DNA of 64,000 nt from Streptomyces sp. NBC_00285 (GCF_036174265.1 NZ_CP108055.1:3658001-3722000), one strand, 5' to 3'; counted from the first letter of the stretch, positions 33,894 through 43,646 are shown. The notes: a model not told the origin generated them from the sequence alone. A program made the numbers and translations.

Positions 33894-35133
33894 ACGAACC
33901 GGCCACCGGACCGGCGAGCAGTCCCTCCAGCTCAGTGGCGGCCTGGTCGGCGCCGCCGGCACTCCGCAGCCGAGTCGCGACATGTTCGGCCGCGGCCTTC
34001 TTCGTCACCGCCTCGCGTACCGCGTCACGCAGTCGGCGCGCGTTCAGCCGCCCCGCGGGCAGCCGTGTACCGGCGCCCGCGACCTCGACTCGGCGCGCGA
34101 CCTCCAACTGGTCGCGGCCGAAGGGCACGATGCACACCGGGACACCGGCCAGGAGCGACTTCTGGGTGATCCCCATGCCGCCGTGGGACACCACACAGAC
34201 GGACCGCCGCAGGACCAGGCTGTGCGGAACGAACCGGTGGAGATGGGCATTGGCCGGACCGCGGAAGGTGCCGGGGTCGGTGGAGGCGGTGGTGACGACG
34301 ACGTCGTAGGGCTCGTCGGCGAGCGCGTCGAGGGCGGTCTGGATGAGTTTCGCGTCGTCCTGGAACACAGTTGAGACCGTCACAAGGACGATCGGCCGCT
34401 CGATCGCAGCGAGCCACTCCGGCTCCGCCTCGTCCGCGGCGGGATCCCAGCTGCTGGGCCCGACCATCCTTACCGACGCGGGCAGTTGGGTCCTGGGGTA
34501 CTCCAGCGGCTCCGCGGTGTAGGACAGGATGAGAGGAGCCGTCATGTAGAGGTCCGGCACGTGCTTGACCCGCGGGATGCCCAAGCCGCGCCGCAACTTG
34601 TTTATCGGCGGCAGCGAGATGTCGAACAGCGGGACGGCGCTCTGCCGGAGTATGTCGTCGCGCAGTCGGCCCAGCCAACTGGTCGGCGGCTTGAGGCCCA
34701 GTCCGAACGGCGGCGCGTCCCTGGTGGTCAGCGGCAGCAGGAAAGTGGCGATCTGCGCCCAAGGGAGCCCGGACGCTTGCGCGGCCGCGGCTGCCCCCCA
34801 GCAGTTGTTGTCCAGCGCGATCACGTCCGGCTGCCACTTCCGTACGGCCTCCTGGAGGTCGGTGACCTCGTACCGGGCCCGGTCGGAGTACATCGCCACC
34901 GAGCGTCGCAGCGCGCCGATGGGAGTGCGCGCCTTCCAGGTGTCGTCCTCGCGACGCTCGATCTCCGGGTGGATCGCTGCCGCCTCGAATCCCTGTCGAC
35001 GCAGGGTGTCCAGGCCCGACTCCTCCGCGTAGACGACGATTTCATGGCCTCGCCGCCGCAGTTCGGACAGGGTGGGGATCAGCGGGTAGATGTGTCCGCT
35101 TCCGGGGGCGGTGTAGACGAGATAGCGGCTCAT
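33850..35133 (-). CDS. Macrolide-family glycosyltransferase (MGT/OleD-like)
   Basis: The ATG at 35133 (MSRYLVYTAPGSGHIYP) has AGAGGGA upstream, giving 427 residues. The GT-B acceptor domain starts with the GSGHIYPLIP loop containing the catalytic His. The donor site reads VSHGGMGITQKSLLAGVPVCIVPFGRDQLEVARRVEVAGAG with the HGG motif. Close relatives glucosylate macrolides and other lipophilic antibiotics, often for self-protection. It sits next to an exporter, which supports that role. The last residues are encoded by the terminator hairpin. Confidence 0.88.
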   Translation of the reverse strand: MSRYLVYTAPGSGHIYPLIPTLSELRRRGHEIVVYAEESGLDTLRRQGFEAAAIHPEIERREDDTWKARTPIGALRRSVAMYSDRARYEVTDLQEAVRKWQPDVIALDNNCWGAAAAAQASGLPWAQIATFLLPLTTRDAPPFGLGLKPPTSWLGRLRDDILRQSAVPLFDISLPPINKLRRGLGIPRVKHVPDLYMTAPLILSYTAEPLEYPRTQLPASVRMVGPSSWDPAADEAEPEWLAAIERPIVLVTVSTVFQDDAKLIQTALDALADEPYDVVVTTASTDPGTFRGPANAHLHRFVPHSLVLRRSVCVVSHGGMGITQKSLLAGVPVCIVPFGRDQLEVARRVEVAGAGTRLPAGRLNARRLRDAVREAVTKKAAAEHVATRLRSAGGADQAATELEGLLAGPVAGSSSIAGRTEIGPSGD

Positions 35134-35214
35134 GGTGGGGATCCCTCTTCCGGGGGGGGGTGGATGGGCTGTGCTGTCCGTACGGCCGGTCGGCCACAAC
35201 CGGGATGGTGCTCT

Positions 35215-36828
35215 TCAGCGTGCGGGGGCCCGCTCGGCGGGCTGCTCGGCACCGGGCGCCGGGGACTCCTCGGGGAAGTCGCGTTGCCGCATGAGGACGA
35301 AGCCGATGATCCCGCCGGCGATCGCGACGATCCCGCCGACCCGCATGACGATGTCGAGTCCCGCGATGAAGGCGTCGTTCGCGGTCTGGGCGACGAGGGC
35401 GCGCTGGGCGGCCGGCACGGTGCCGGCCACCTCGGTCAGCCTGCCCGCGGAGACCATCTGCGCGAGTTCGCTCGCCTGGCGGCCGGTGAGCTCGCCCGAG
35501 GCGCTGATCGCCGCGGCGAAGTTCTCCTTCGTCTGGCTGTGCGCCACGGAGCCGAGTGCCGCGACGCCCAGCGCGACTCCGCCCTGCTGGAAGGTCTCAC
35601 TGATGCCGGAGGACATCCCCGCCCTGCGCAGCGGGACGAGGGCGACGGCCGCAGCGGCACGTACCGGGTTGAACACACCCGCGCCGAAACCGGCGAGCAG
35701 CATGCCGGGCAGCAGATCGGTCCAGGTGGACTTCGCGTCGAGGCCGTCGGTTGCGAGCAGCCCCATGCCCAGAGCCACGCATCCGACCCCGACCAGCAGC
35801 CGGGCGGGAATTCGGGTCGAGTACGTACCCGCCACGGCCGCCGCGATGAACACCGCGACGGTGAGCGGCAGATAGCGGACCCCGGTGCCGTAGGCCGAGA
35901 ACCCCAGGACATACTGCATGTACAGGACCTGGAAGAGGATGGCCACGTTGAGTGCCGCGTTCGCGGCGAGCGTCGCGATGGACAGTCCGTTGAAGGACCG
36001 GTTGCGGAACAGGGCCAGGTCGAGCATCGGATCGGGCCGTACCCGCTCCACCGCCACGAAGGCGGCCATCAGGACGGCGGCGCCGACGAACAGACCGATG
36101 ATCAGCGGGTGCGTCCAGCCCTGCGACTCGCCACGGATGAGCCCGAAGACCAGTAGCGCGAGCGCGGTCGAGAACAGCGCGAGGCCGGGCCAGTCGATCC
36201 GCTTGCGCTCCGGGTCGCGGGATTCGGCGGCACGGGTGACCATGACCAGCGCCACCACGAGGCCGATCGGCACGTTCAGCAGGAAGATCCACCGCCAGCT
36301 GACGGCCGTCAGCGCGCCGCCGAGCAGCGGGCCGACCGCGACGGCGAGGCCGGTGACGCCTCCGGAGATGCCGAAGGCGATGCCGCGCTGCTTGCCGTGG
36401 AAGTCGTTGGCGATCAGCGCGGGCGACACCGCGTACATGACGGCCCCGCCGATGCCTTCGACGGCCCGGGCGAGATTGAGCGTCAGCGGGCTGGACGCCA
36501 CTCCGCACAGCAGTGACGCCACGGTGAAGATGCCCAGGCCGATGACGAAGACGCGCTTGCGGCCGAGTTGGTCGGCCAGGGTCCCGGCGGCCAGCAGGAA
36601 CACCGCGAGGGTCAACGCGTAGGAGTCGACGACCCATTGGAGGTCGAAGAAGCTCGCTCCCAGGGATTTCTGCATGTCGGGGAGCGCCACGTTGACGACG
36701 GTGACATCGAGCAGCAGCATGAACGTCGCCACCGAGACGGCACCGAGCATCCACCACTTGTTGGGACGCGCGAACGGTGTCCGCTGGTGATCCGGGGGGA
36801 CTGTCTTGTTGTCGGTGTGGTCGACCAT
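35215..36828 (-). CDS. DHA2-family (EmrB/QacA) multidrug exporter
   Basis: The protein is 537 residues with 14 predicted membrane helices. Motif A appears as GTLADQLGRKRVF and the antiporter motif C as GISGGVTGLAVAVGPLLGGAL, with LDVTVVNVALP in helix 1, all hallmarks of drug/proton antiporters. It lies 81 bases upstream of the glycosyltransferase on the same strand, making a plausible modify-and-export resistance pair for the neighbouring cluster product. The stretch 36829-37123 shows no gene. Confidence 0.93.
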   Translation of the reverse strand: MVDHTDNKTVPPDHQRTPFARPNKWWMLGAVSVATFMLLLDVTVVNVALPDMQKSLGASFFDLQWVVDSYALTLAVFLLAAGTLADQLGRKRVFVIGLGIFTVASLLCGVASSPLTLNLARAVEGIGGAVMYAVSPALIANDFHGKQRGIAFGISGGVTGLAVAVGPLLGGALTAVSWRWIFLLNVPIGLVVALVMVTRAAESRDPERKRIDWPGLALFSTALALLVFGLIRGESQGWTHPLIIGLFVGAAVLMAAFVAVERVRPDPMLDLALFRNRSFNGLSIATLAANAALNVAILFQVLYMQYVLGFSAYGTGVRYLPLTVAVFIAAAVAGTYSTRIPARLLVGVGCVALGMGLLATDGLDAKSTWTDLLPGMLLAGFGAGVFNPVRAAAAVALVPLRRAGMSSGISETFQQGGVALGVAALGSVAHSQTKENFAAAISASGELTGRQASELAQMVSAGRLTEVAGTVPAAQRALVAQTANDAFIAGLDIVMRVGGIVAIAGGIIGFVLMRQRDFPEESPAPGAEQPAERAPAR

Positions 36829-37123
36829 GTCAGGTGCACTCCGGGGCAGGGGCGGCGGGGATGTGCGCGTGAACCGGCGGTGTCGTCGGCGTCTTCCACG
36901 CTAGGGAGACCATCGGCAGCGGCAGCCAAAGGGCGATGCAGCGGAACGTTAAGAAAACGCGGCGGCGGATGAGCTGAGGGCACCGTGGCCACTCTGTTCC
37001 GCGCCCGCAGCCCCGGTACGCGGGCGTTTCTCGTCTTCTGCCTCTGCCCGTGGATGCCACTCTCGTACGGGGCATCCACGTCCCGGCGGTGACGCGACCG
37101 GGCGCCGCCTTGCGACGGCTGTG

Positions 37124-38578
37124 TCACGCCGTCGTAGTAACGGCGACCGTGTGATATCCGGAAGCGCCGGTCGGGAACGGGTCGCGGGGAACCGGGCTCT
37201 GGAGCGCTCCGCCCCGTCCTGCGCAGCGGGCCTGGATCGTGTGGGGGCCCGGAGGCGGGGAGAGCGGCACACGCCAGCGACGCCAGGCCGTGGGGGCGAG
37301 TTCGGCCGCGAGTTCGGCCGACTGCCACGGGCCGCCGTCGACCCTCACCTCGACCGCCTCGACCCCGTGCGGGGGTGCCCAGGCCACCCCGGCACACACC
37401 ACCGGAGCGCTCGGCAGGCGGCCTGCGGCCGGTGTGTCGATACGCACCGTGGGGCGCACCGGCACCGGCTCGCGCGGCCATCCGCGCGGGAGCCAGTAGT
37501 CCTGGTTCGGGTGCTCGGTCAGGCGCAGTTCGGTCAGCCATTTGGCGCCGGTGAACTGCCCGTAGATGCCGGGCACGAACACCCGGGCGGGAAAGCCGTG
37601 CGCGGCACTGAGTGGGCGTCCGGCCATGCCGACGACCACATAGGCGTTCAGTGTGCGCACCAGGTCCAGTGGCAGGGTGCACTCCCAGCCGTCGGTGGCG
37701 CAGGTCACCAGGAAGCCCGCGGCGGCGTGCGGTACGGCCTCGTCGATCAGGTCGCGCAGCGGGAGCCCGGTCCAGCGCTGGTTGCCCAACCGGCCCCAGC
37801 CCAGGCGGTTGTGGACGCAGGAAAGCACCGCATCGAACTCGACCAGATCCCGGGCCAGCAACTGCGCGTACGACAACCGCAGGGGCGAGGCGCATGCGCC
37901 GGTGATGTCCAACTGCCAGGTGTCCGGGTCGACCAGCGGCGGCCGCATGGCGACATCGGTGACGTAGAAGTCCTCGGCCGGGGTCATCAGCGGGCTTACC
38001 CCGGCCCAGGATTCGGCGCCGTCGCGCGGGGGCGGCAGCGGGCGCGCCACCTTCAGCTCACCGGCTCGCCGGACGGCGTCGTGCCGGGACAACTGCCGCT
38101 TTCGGGCCCGGAAGGCCGCCGTCAGTGCGCTGCCGCCCACCAGCGCGAGGGCGGGCGCGCCGCGTGCGGGCATGGACAGTGCCAGCAGCGTGGCCAGGCC
38201 CCCTGCCGCAGCCGCGGTCAGTGCCCGGGCCGACTGGAGGCCGCCGTCGGCGTCCGCGGCACCGCGCCGCCGCAGGGCGAGGGTCGCGCCCGCAGCACCC
38301 GCAGCGGTGACCGCCAGATCCCTGGGGAGGCTGCGGTCGGCCCGGCCGAGTACCGCACCGGCCCCGACCGCCGTGCCGGCGACCAACGCCCGGATCGTCG
38401 GCTTGTCCGCAGAGCGCAAGTACTTGACAGTGCGTTCGACCACGGGCCGGGGACCGGTGTCCACGACGAGCTTGCCCGCGGCGTCCACCGGAGACCCGGT
38501 CTGCCACAGCGCCGCAAGGATTTCAGCCGTTCCCACCCCGACCAGTGCGGCGGCCGCACCGTGCTGCCACGTAACCAT
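37124..38578 (-). CDS. Membrane-anchored sulfite oxidase-like molybdenum enzyme
   Basis: The ATG at 38578 has CAGGAG upstream, giving 484 residues. Several hydrophobic stretches (1-170) precede a sulfite-oxidase fold. The molybdopterin-binding Cys is in LSCVHNRLGWGRLGNQRW, and HGFPARVFVPGIYG and a C-terminal Ig-like dimerisation domain (VAWAPPHGVEAVEVRVDGGPW) follow. Such actinobacterial proteins are YedY/sulfite-oxidase relatives of unknown substrate on the outer face of the membrane. It is divergent from the TetR gene, with a probable shared operator between. Confidence 0.88.
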   Translation of the reverse strand: MVTWQHGAAAALVGVGTAEILAALWQTGSPVDAAGKLVVDTGPRPVVERTVKYLRSADKPTIRALVAGTAVGAGAVLGRADRSLPRDLAVTAAGAAGATLALRRRGAADADGGLQSARALTAAAAGGLATLLALSMPARGAPALALVGGSALTAAFRARKRQLSRHDAVRRAGELKVARPLPPPRDGAESWAGVSPLMTPAEDFYVTDVAMRPPLVDPDTWQLDITGACASPLRLSYAQLLARDLVEFDAVLSCVHNRLGWGRLGNQRWTGLPLRDLIDEAVPHAAAGFLVTCATDGWECTLPLDLVRTLNAYVVVGMAGRPLSAAHGFPARVFVPGIYGQFTGAKWLTELRLTEHPNQDYWLPRGWPREPVPVRPTVRIDTPAAGRLPSAPVVCAGVAWAPPHGVEAVEVRVDGGPWQSAELAAELAPTAWRRWRVPLSPPPGPHTIQARCAGRGGALQSPVPRDPFPTGASGYHTVAVTTTA

Positions 38579-38610
38579 CGCCCACTCCTGAACTAGGTGT
38601 GTATCGTTAT

Positions 38611-38628
38611 TGCAACGCAAGTGTTGCA
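38611..38628. promoter_or_regulatory. Probable TetR operator
   Basis: TGCAAC-N6-GTTGCA forms an inverted repeat in the 65-base gap between the divergent oxidoreductase and TetR genes. It lies 16 bases before the chosen TetR start, where it could control both directions. Confidence 0.55.
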
Positions 38629-38643
38629 TCCTTGGGGGGCCAC

Positions 38644-39306
38644 GTGGCAAGCACGGCGAACACCGGGAGTCCGGTCCTGGACGAGGCGGTCCTCGCCGCC
38701 ACCGCACAGGTCCTGGCCGAGCACGGCTGGCACGACTTCACCCTGGAACGCGTGGCGGAAGCCTCGGGGATCTCCCGGGTGACGCTCTACCGGCGCGGCA
38801 TCACCAAGGACGTACTGGTCGACGCCCTTGTGGTGGGCGCCGCACAGGCCTGGCAGGCCGCCATCTGGCCGGCCATGACCGCACCGGGCAGCGGCGCGGA
38901 CCGGCTGCTGCACGCGATGCGCGCGGCCTGCGCCGTGGTGGAGGAACACCTGCGGCTGCTCACCGGACTGTCCACCGTGCCGGACCCGGTCTTCCACCTC
39001 GGCGAAAGCGACCGTACGGGCCGCTCCACCCGGGACGTCTACGTGGCCCCGTTCCGCCGGCTGCTCCAGGACGGCCAGGCCGACGGCAGCGTGCAGCCGC
39101 ACCTCGACGCCGAGGAGACCGCGACGCTGCTGTTCAACGTGATCACCAGGACCTACCTGCACATGCGCGCCGGCCACGCGTGGCCGCCGGACCGGGCCGC
39201 CGACTCCCTGCTGGACCTGATCACCCCCGGGCTCCTGACCAGCACCGCGGACGGGGACACCGCCACAACCACCGCCGCAGATCCCACCGCAGAGACCAAG
39301 GAGTAG
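38644..39306 (+). CDS. TetR-family regulator
   Basis: The GTG at 38644 gives 220 residues. An earlier frame start at 38599 would run through the operator. The N-terminal helix-turn-helix reads FTLERVAEASGISRVTLYRRGITKD, with the unusual RRG where most members have YRHF/YYHF. The C-terminal ligand domain is long and ends in a Thr-rich tail. It is followed after two bases by a hydrolase gene whose ribosome site (AAGGAG) lies inside this stop region, so both are co-transcribed and the regulator may sense the hydrolase substrate. Confidence 0.9.
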   Translation: MASTANTGSPVLDEAVLAATAQVLAEHGWHDFTLERVAEASGISRVTLYRRGITKDVLVDALVVGAAQAWQAAIWPAMTAPGSGADRLLHAMRAACAVVEEHLRLLTGLSTVPDPVFHLGESDRTGRSTRDVYVAPFRRLLQDGQADGSVQPHLDAEETATLLFNVITRTYLHMRAGHAWPPDRAADSLLDLITPGLLTSTADGDTATTTAADPTAETKE

Positions 39307-39308
39307 CC

Positions 39309-40175
39309 ATGGCCACCGCAGTCTCCGAACTGGGCGCCATCCACGACATCGAACTCCCCGAGGGAGTGATCCGCTACCACGAGACCGGCACAGGGCCGCC
39401 CATCGTGTTCGTGCACGGCATCATCGCCAACGCCGACGTCTGGCGTGGCGTTGTCGCGCGGTTGAGTGACCGCTACCGGTGCATCACCCCGGACTGGCCG
39501 CTGGGCGGGCACACCGCACCCATGCGTCCGGGCGCCGACTTCACCCTGTTCGGCCTCGCCGACCTCGTCCAGCGCACCATCACGGCGCTCGGCCTGGAGG
39601 CGCCCGCCCTGGTCGGCAACGACACCGGCGGCGCCATCTGCCAGGCCGTGGCCGCGCGCCACCCCGAAAGGATCGGGTCCCTGGTCCTCACCCCCTGCGA
39701 CGCCTTCGACAACTTCCTGCCGCTGCCCATCCGCCACCTGCAGGTGTTCGGCCGCACCCCCGCCGGACTCAAGATCCTCGCCGAGTCGATGCGGCTGCGC
39801 ACCATCCAACGGTTACCCATCGCCTTCGGCCTGCTCACCCGTCGCCCCATCCCCGCCGACATCATGGCCAGTTACACCGGCCCGCTCCGCGAACACCCCA
39901 CCACCCGGCAAGACTTCGCCCGCCTGGTAAGGGCCATCTCCACCACCTTCACCAAGGAAGCAGCCGAGGGCCTGCGGACCTTCCCCCACCCCGCCCTCAT
40001 CGCCTGGGCCCGCCAGAACTTCTTCCCCCTCGCCCACGGCGAACGGCTCGCAGGCCTCATCCCCGACGCCCGGCTGCGCATCATCGAGGACTCGGGCCCC
40101 TTCGTCACTGAGGACCAGCCCGACGAGACCGCGACCCTCATCGACGAATTCCTCCTCGGCAAGCCCTCGCAATGA
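39309..40175 (+). CDS. Alpha/beta hydrolase, Asp-nucleophile type
   Basis: The ATG at 39309 gives 288 residues. The core is visible: HG oxyanion loop (VFVHGIIANADVWRG), nucleophile elbow VGNDTGGA with Asp rather than Ser, and a late His region near SGPFVTEDQPDE. An Asp nucleophile is the feature of haloalkane dehalogenases and epoxide hydrolases. The substrate is unknown, but the TetR gene in front suggests an inducible catabolic or detoxifying step. Nothing is seen in 40176-40296. Confidence 0.85.
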   Translation: MATAVSELGAIHDIELPEGVIRYHETGTGPPIVFVHGIIANADVWRGVVARLSDRYRCITPDWPLGGHTAPMRPGADFTLFGLADLVQRTITALGLEAPALVGNDTGGAICQAVAARHPERIGSLVLTPCDAFDNFLPLPIRHLQVFGRTPAGLKILAESMRLRTIQRLPIAFGLLTRRPIPADIMASYTGPLREHPTTRQDFARLVRAISTTFTKEAAEGLRTFPHPALIAWARQNFFPLAHGERLAGLIPDARLRIIEDSGPFVTEDQPDETATLIDEFLLGKPSQ

Positions 40176-40296
40176 CGACCAGGATGGCCCCGGCTGCTTC
40201 GCGGCGGTGAGCCGGCAGCCTCGGTTTCGCGGCCGGCACCAAGTGTGCTGTCCGGGGCGGTGACGCGTCCGTCGCCTGCCTCGGCTCGGGGCGTCG

Positions 40297-41271
40297 TCAC
40301 GCGGTGGTCTTCCAGGTGGTTCCGCCGTCGGTGCTGCGGTAGGTGCGGGCGTTCTGGCCGTCGAGCGCCGCCGCGTACAGGGTGCTGCCGGTGGCGTCGT
40401 AGCTGACCGCGCTGGTGCCGTTGGGGAGGTCGGCCTGCTTCCAGGTCTTGCCGCCGTCGCTGCTCAGCTGGGCACCGTCCATGCCGACGGCGACGATCTG
40501 GCTGATGTCCTCGGGATTCCAGGCGGCGGCCATCGCGCCCGTCGGGCCGCCCAGGCTCTTCCAGGTTCTGCCGCCGTCGGTGCTGGTCTGCAGCCTGCTG
40601 GACATGTCGGGGGCAATCAGCCGTTGCGGGTTCTTCGGGTCGACCATGATGGTGCCCATGAAGGACCGTCCCGCCTCGGCGTTGACCGTCTTCCAGGTCT
40701 TGCCGCCGTCGGCGGAGGCGAGCACGCCGGACTCGGGGGAGCCGATGTAGGCGGTCTTGCCGGTGCCGCCGATGGCGTGCACGTCGCCGACCGCGCCCGC
40801 GCCGGTCACCTTGCTGAACGTCGCCCCGCCGTCAGTGGACCGGTACAGCCCCGGGTGCCCGCCCACCAGCACGGTGCCGGGCGTCGACGCCCACCCCATC
40901 GCGTCGGCTCCGCGCAGCGAGGGCACGTCCTGCCAGGTGCGGCCGCCGTTGGCGGAGACGGCGACGGCCTCGTGCCCGCCGACGAAGAGCCGGTTGCCGA
41001 CCACGGCCACGGTGTGCAGGTCGCCGCCCACCCGGGAAAGCCCCGCCGCAGGCCCACTCGTGTCGCCGCCGCGGCCGTCGCGGGCGGCAAGGTAGATCCC
41101 ACCCGCCGCGGCCACAGAGACGGCCAGGGCCGCGCCGCCCCAGCGCAGTCGCCGCGCCCGCTGCGCGGCACGCCGTGCCTCGGCCGCCCTCTCGGCGGCC
41201 TGAGCCCGGCGCCGCTCGGCCTTGGTGGCTCCCGATGGCGACTTCGTCTTACGGGGCGACGTGGAGGGCAT
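40297..41271 (-). CDS. Membrane-anchored BNR-repeat beta-propeller protein
   Basis: The ATG at 41271 has AAGGAAA eight bases upstream, giving 324 residues. A Lys/Arg/Ala-rich cytoplasmic start (about 1-40) and one helix (about 42-60) lead to an exported beta-propeller with at least five Asp-box motifs (SADGGKTWK, STDGGRTWK, SSDGGKTWK, STDGGATF, STDGGTTWK). This is the BNR/sialidase-like fold of F510_1955-type glycosylhydrolases, but I see no catalytic residues. An exact CTAA-N5-TTAG site lies 53 bases upstream, placing it in the same putative regulon as the envelope genes. Confidence 0.82.
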   Translation of the reverse strand: MPSTSPRKTKSPSGATKAERRRAQAAERAAEARRAAQRARRLRWGGAALAVSVAAAGGIYLAARDGRGGDTSGPAAGLSRVGGDLHTVAVVGNRLFVGGHEAVAVSANGGRTWQDVPSLRGADAMGWASTPGTVLVGGHPGLYRSTDGGATFSKVTGAGAVGDVHAIGGTGKTAYIGSPESGVLASADGGKTWKTVNAEAGRSFMGTIMVDPKNPQRLIAPDMSSRLQTSTDGGRTWKSLGGPTGAMAAAWNPEDISQIVAVGMDGAQLSSDGGKTWKQADLPNGTSAVSYDATGSTLYAAALDGQNARTYRSTDGGTTWKTTA

Positions 41272-41323
41272 GATCGTGTTTCCTTCGTAGGGCGTCATCA
41301 CTTTCGACCACCCTACTAGGCAA

Positions 41324-41336
41324 CTAAGGTTCTTAG
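41324..41336. promoter_or_regulatory. CTAA-N5-TTAG palindrome before the BNR protein
   Basis: This is an exact copy of the palindrome (spacer GGTTC) followed by GTAT, 53 bases before the BNR-protein ATG on the minus strand. A CTACTAGGC half-site sits just beside it (41314-41322). Confidence 0.65.
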
Positions 41337-41453
41337 GTATACAGACAAAGCCTTCCGAGTCGACCGGGTCGGTGAAGTAGCCGGGCCGCTTCACCGGAGA
41401 CAGTGAACTCGACACCGGGAAGATCGGGTACGGGAACTCAGCTTGATCTTTAT

Positions 41454-42924
41454 CTACCAGGATCTTCCGGGTCTGCCGATGGCCTTGAGAGTCTCGGGGC
41501 GTTTGACGGTTTTACCCACGTCGTAGCGGGGTGCGGGATGGCGGTTCTTGGTCCCGGGCGGCCGTCCGGGACCTGTGCCACGAGGTTGGGGAACACGGGC
41601 CGGGCAGAGCAGGTGGGCTCGGATGTTCCTGAACCCCCGGCGGACCCGGGCCGGGGTGAGGCGTTCGGGCCTGGTCGGCTTCTCCCAGGGCCGGCGGAGG
41701 TCGGCGGCCAGCGGCCGGGCGAGCCTGAGCTGGGTGTGCGCGACGACCAGGAGCCAGGTCCAGCGGTCCGCGGCCTCGGGTGTACGGAGTTTCGGGGTGG
41801 TCCAGCCGAGCGTCTGCTTTCCGAACCTGAAAGTGTGCTCCAGGTCGAATCTCCTCAGGAACCCCTGCCACCAGCGGTCCACGTCCGCCGGGGTGGCTTC
41901 GGTCTTCGAGGACCACAACCATACCGGCGGCGCCTCCCGTTCCTTGGAGAGGTGCTCGACTTTGAGGCGGACCAAGGTGCCCTCGACGATGGGGAGTTCA
42001 CCGTCGTGCTCCAGCCAGGCCGAGCGGTGGGTCAGCCTCGGGTGGATCCGGTCCCACGCCTGGGCTTCGGCCTTGCCGTAGTTGGCGGTGTCGGTCGTTG
42101 TGGTCACGCAGGGTTCGGGCCACGTCTCGGGATTGCCGAAGCGGAACTCCGGCCCGTGCTTGGGCGGGCGCCCGCCCCTGGGGTCGTAGACACGGAGCGG
42201 CTTCGGCAGGCGCATCACCCGGTCGCCGCGGATCCGGCCGACCAGCTCGACGGGAAGATCTCGCAGCATCCAGGCCAAGCGGGTGACGTCGTAGCCGGCG
42301 TCCATGACGACCGTGATGTCCGGGTCCCCGGGCTGCCACTGGCCGGCCGCGACGAGCCGTTCCACCACGGCCCTCAGCTGAGCGGCGGTGACCGCGGTCG
42401 CATCGTCGGCGGGCCCGAGCCGGACCACGTCCACGATCCCGGTCCACGACGTGGCACCGGGCTCCAGGACCGCGACGAACGAGTAGGGCCAGCCCGGGAT
42501 GAACTGCGACGCGGACTTCGCCCGCCCGTAGACATGACAGAACAGCCGTTGGTCCGAGCACGGAGCGTCCGAGCGAAGCCACGGCGACACGTCGACCGCA
42601 AGCACCAGGCGCCCGCCCTCGAAACGTGGCAGCGGCAACCCGGCCAGCGCCGTCCGCAGACGGTCGACATCAATCCCACCGCGGTTGAGAGCGCCGTACA
42701 ACGCGCCGTGCCCACGGCGGTGTTCGGGCACCAGCGTCAGATCCACCGGCGACTTCACCGGGCCGTCCGCGCACAGCACCGCGTCCACCAACTCGAACAA
42801 TTCATCGCGCCGGGCGGTCAGACATGCGTAGAAGGCACCCCGGAAGCGGTGACGCCTCCATGAACGCTTCCTTCCGGACAGCATCGGGCAGCAGACTCAC
42901 CATCACGGCCTTCGTCTCGGTCAC
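41454..42924 (-). pseudogene. Insertion-sequence transposase, frameshifted near the N-terminus
   Basis: The main frame (41454-42884) encodes a DDE-type transposase of the NF041680/IS701-like group: VDVSPWLRSDAP, VVMDAGYDVTRLAW with the second Asp, and RRFDLEHTFRFGKQTLGW with the Glu. The first codons of that frame (MLSGRKRSWRRH) do not look like the family. Reading the adjacent frame from GTG 42924 or ATG 42903 gives MVSLLPDAVRKEAFMEAS, which joins naturally to RFRGAFYACL if one base is removed near 42857. The copy is therefore probably inactive. No terminal inverted repeats or target duplication could be identified. Confidence 0.75.
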
Positions 42925-43039
42925 GTGCACCTTGGTCGGAGCACATGATCAGACGAAGGCCGCCCCCACATCCGGCGAATCCCCAGGTGGGTGAACTTGT
43001 TCGGGGAGCAGTTCGAGACGAGCGCCTTACTCTCTCTGC

Positions 43040-43318
43040 GTGCCTTCTCTCCTGGACCTTCTGCAGTCCCTTGAAGAACAACCTGCCGAAGCGGTCATCT
43101 ACGCGGCCAAGCCCTGGACGGCCGCCTCAGACGCGGTCGTCGCAGCATTCGACGTCCCGCCGCACGGCCTTGCCTATCTCCTCGAAGTCGAACTGGCCCA
43201 GGACGTTCTCGACGTGTGGTCGTCCTGGCGGCACGGAGCCCGGCCCAGCCCCTCGGAGAAATGCCAGGCAGTCATCCACTACGCCGAGCACGACGCATAC
43301 CTGGACCCGCCTCGCTGA
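43040..43318 (+). CDS. Small hypothetical protein
   Basis: A GTG start gives 92 residues (MPSLLDLLQSLEEQPAEAVIYAAKPWTAASDA). The sequence has normal Streptomyces codon bias, a Trp-rich amphipathic middle and ends AEHDAYLDPPR. I do not recognise a named domain with certainty, although the length and AVIYAAKPW start recall small immunity-like or DUF7716 proteins. It stands alone between the broken transposase and a decayed LuxR fragment. Confidence 0.55.
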   Translation: MPSLLDLLQSLEEQPAEAVIYAAKPWTAASDAVVAAFDVPPHGLAYLLEVELAQDVLDVWSSWRHGARPSPSEKCQAVIHYAEHDAYLDPPR

Positions 43319-43456
43319 CCACCACCACACAGCAACAGAGGCTTCGGCCGTCGTTGATAAAGAACAAGTCAGCGGACGCGAACTTCGACGCCGGATGGCC
43401 AGGCAAGCAGTCCCCTGGCGACCGGCCGCCGACTGCGACCCCTTACTGCACGCTCC

Positions 43457-43590
43457 CTCACCAAGCACGAGCGCGAGATCCTCATGACCGTCGACCGCGG
43501 CTGGACCACCGGCGAGATCGCCGATCAGTCGCACATTCCGAGTTCACGGTGAAGTCCCGTCACGAAGGAAAAGATCGCCGCCTTGACGCG
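43457..43590 (+). pseudogene. LuxR-type helix-turn-helix remnant
   Basis: The first frame reads LTKHEREILMTVDRGWTTGE then IADQ, the classic opening of a LuxR/FixJ DNA-binding domain. After a stop caused by a shift, other frames give TVKSRH and KIAALTR, the expected next parts. At least two indels have occurred and no receiver domain is left. It is a scar from a lost response regulator. The rest of 43319-43633 has no gene. Confidence 0.6.
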
Positions 43591-43633
43591 GAAGCGGCCA
43601 ACGCACACGAGGCGAACCCAGACCATGGGCATA

Positions 43634-43646
43634 CTAAGAGCCTTAG
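43634..43646. promoter_or_regulatory. CTAA-N5-TTAG palindrome before the 43703 membrane protein
   Basis: An exact copy (spacer GAGCC), 57 bases before the ATG at 43703. A TAATAAT tract about 25 bases downstream could be the -10 box, which would put the palindrome over the -35 region. Confidence 0.62.

Noticed and set aside
41385..43020. Terminal inverted repeats and target-site duplication of the insertion sequence
   Set aside because: I compared both flanks and found no convincing pair, so element ends are not annotated.
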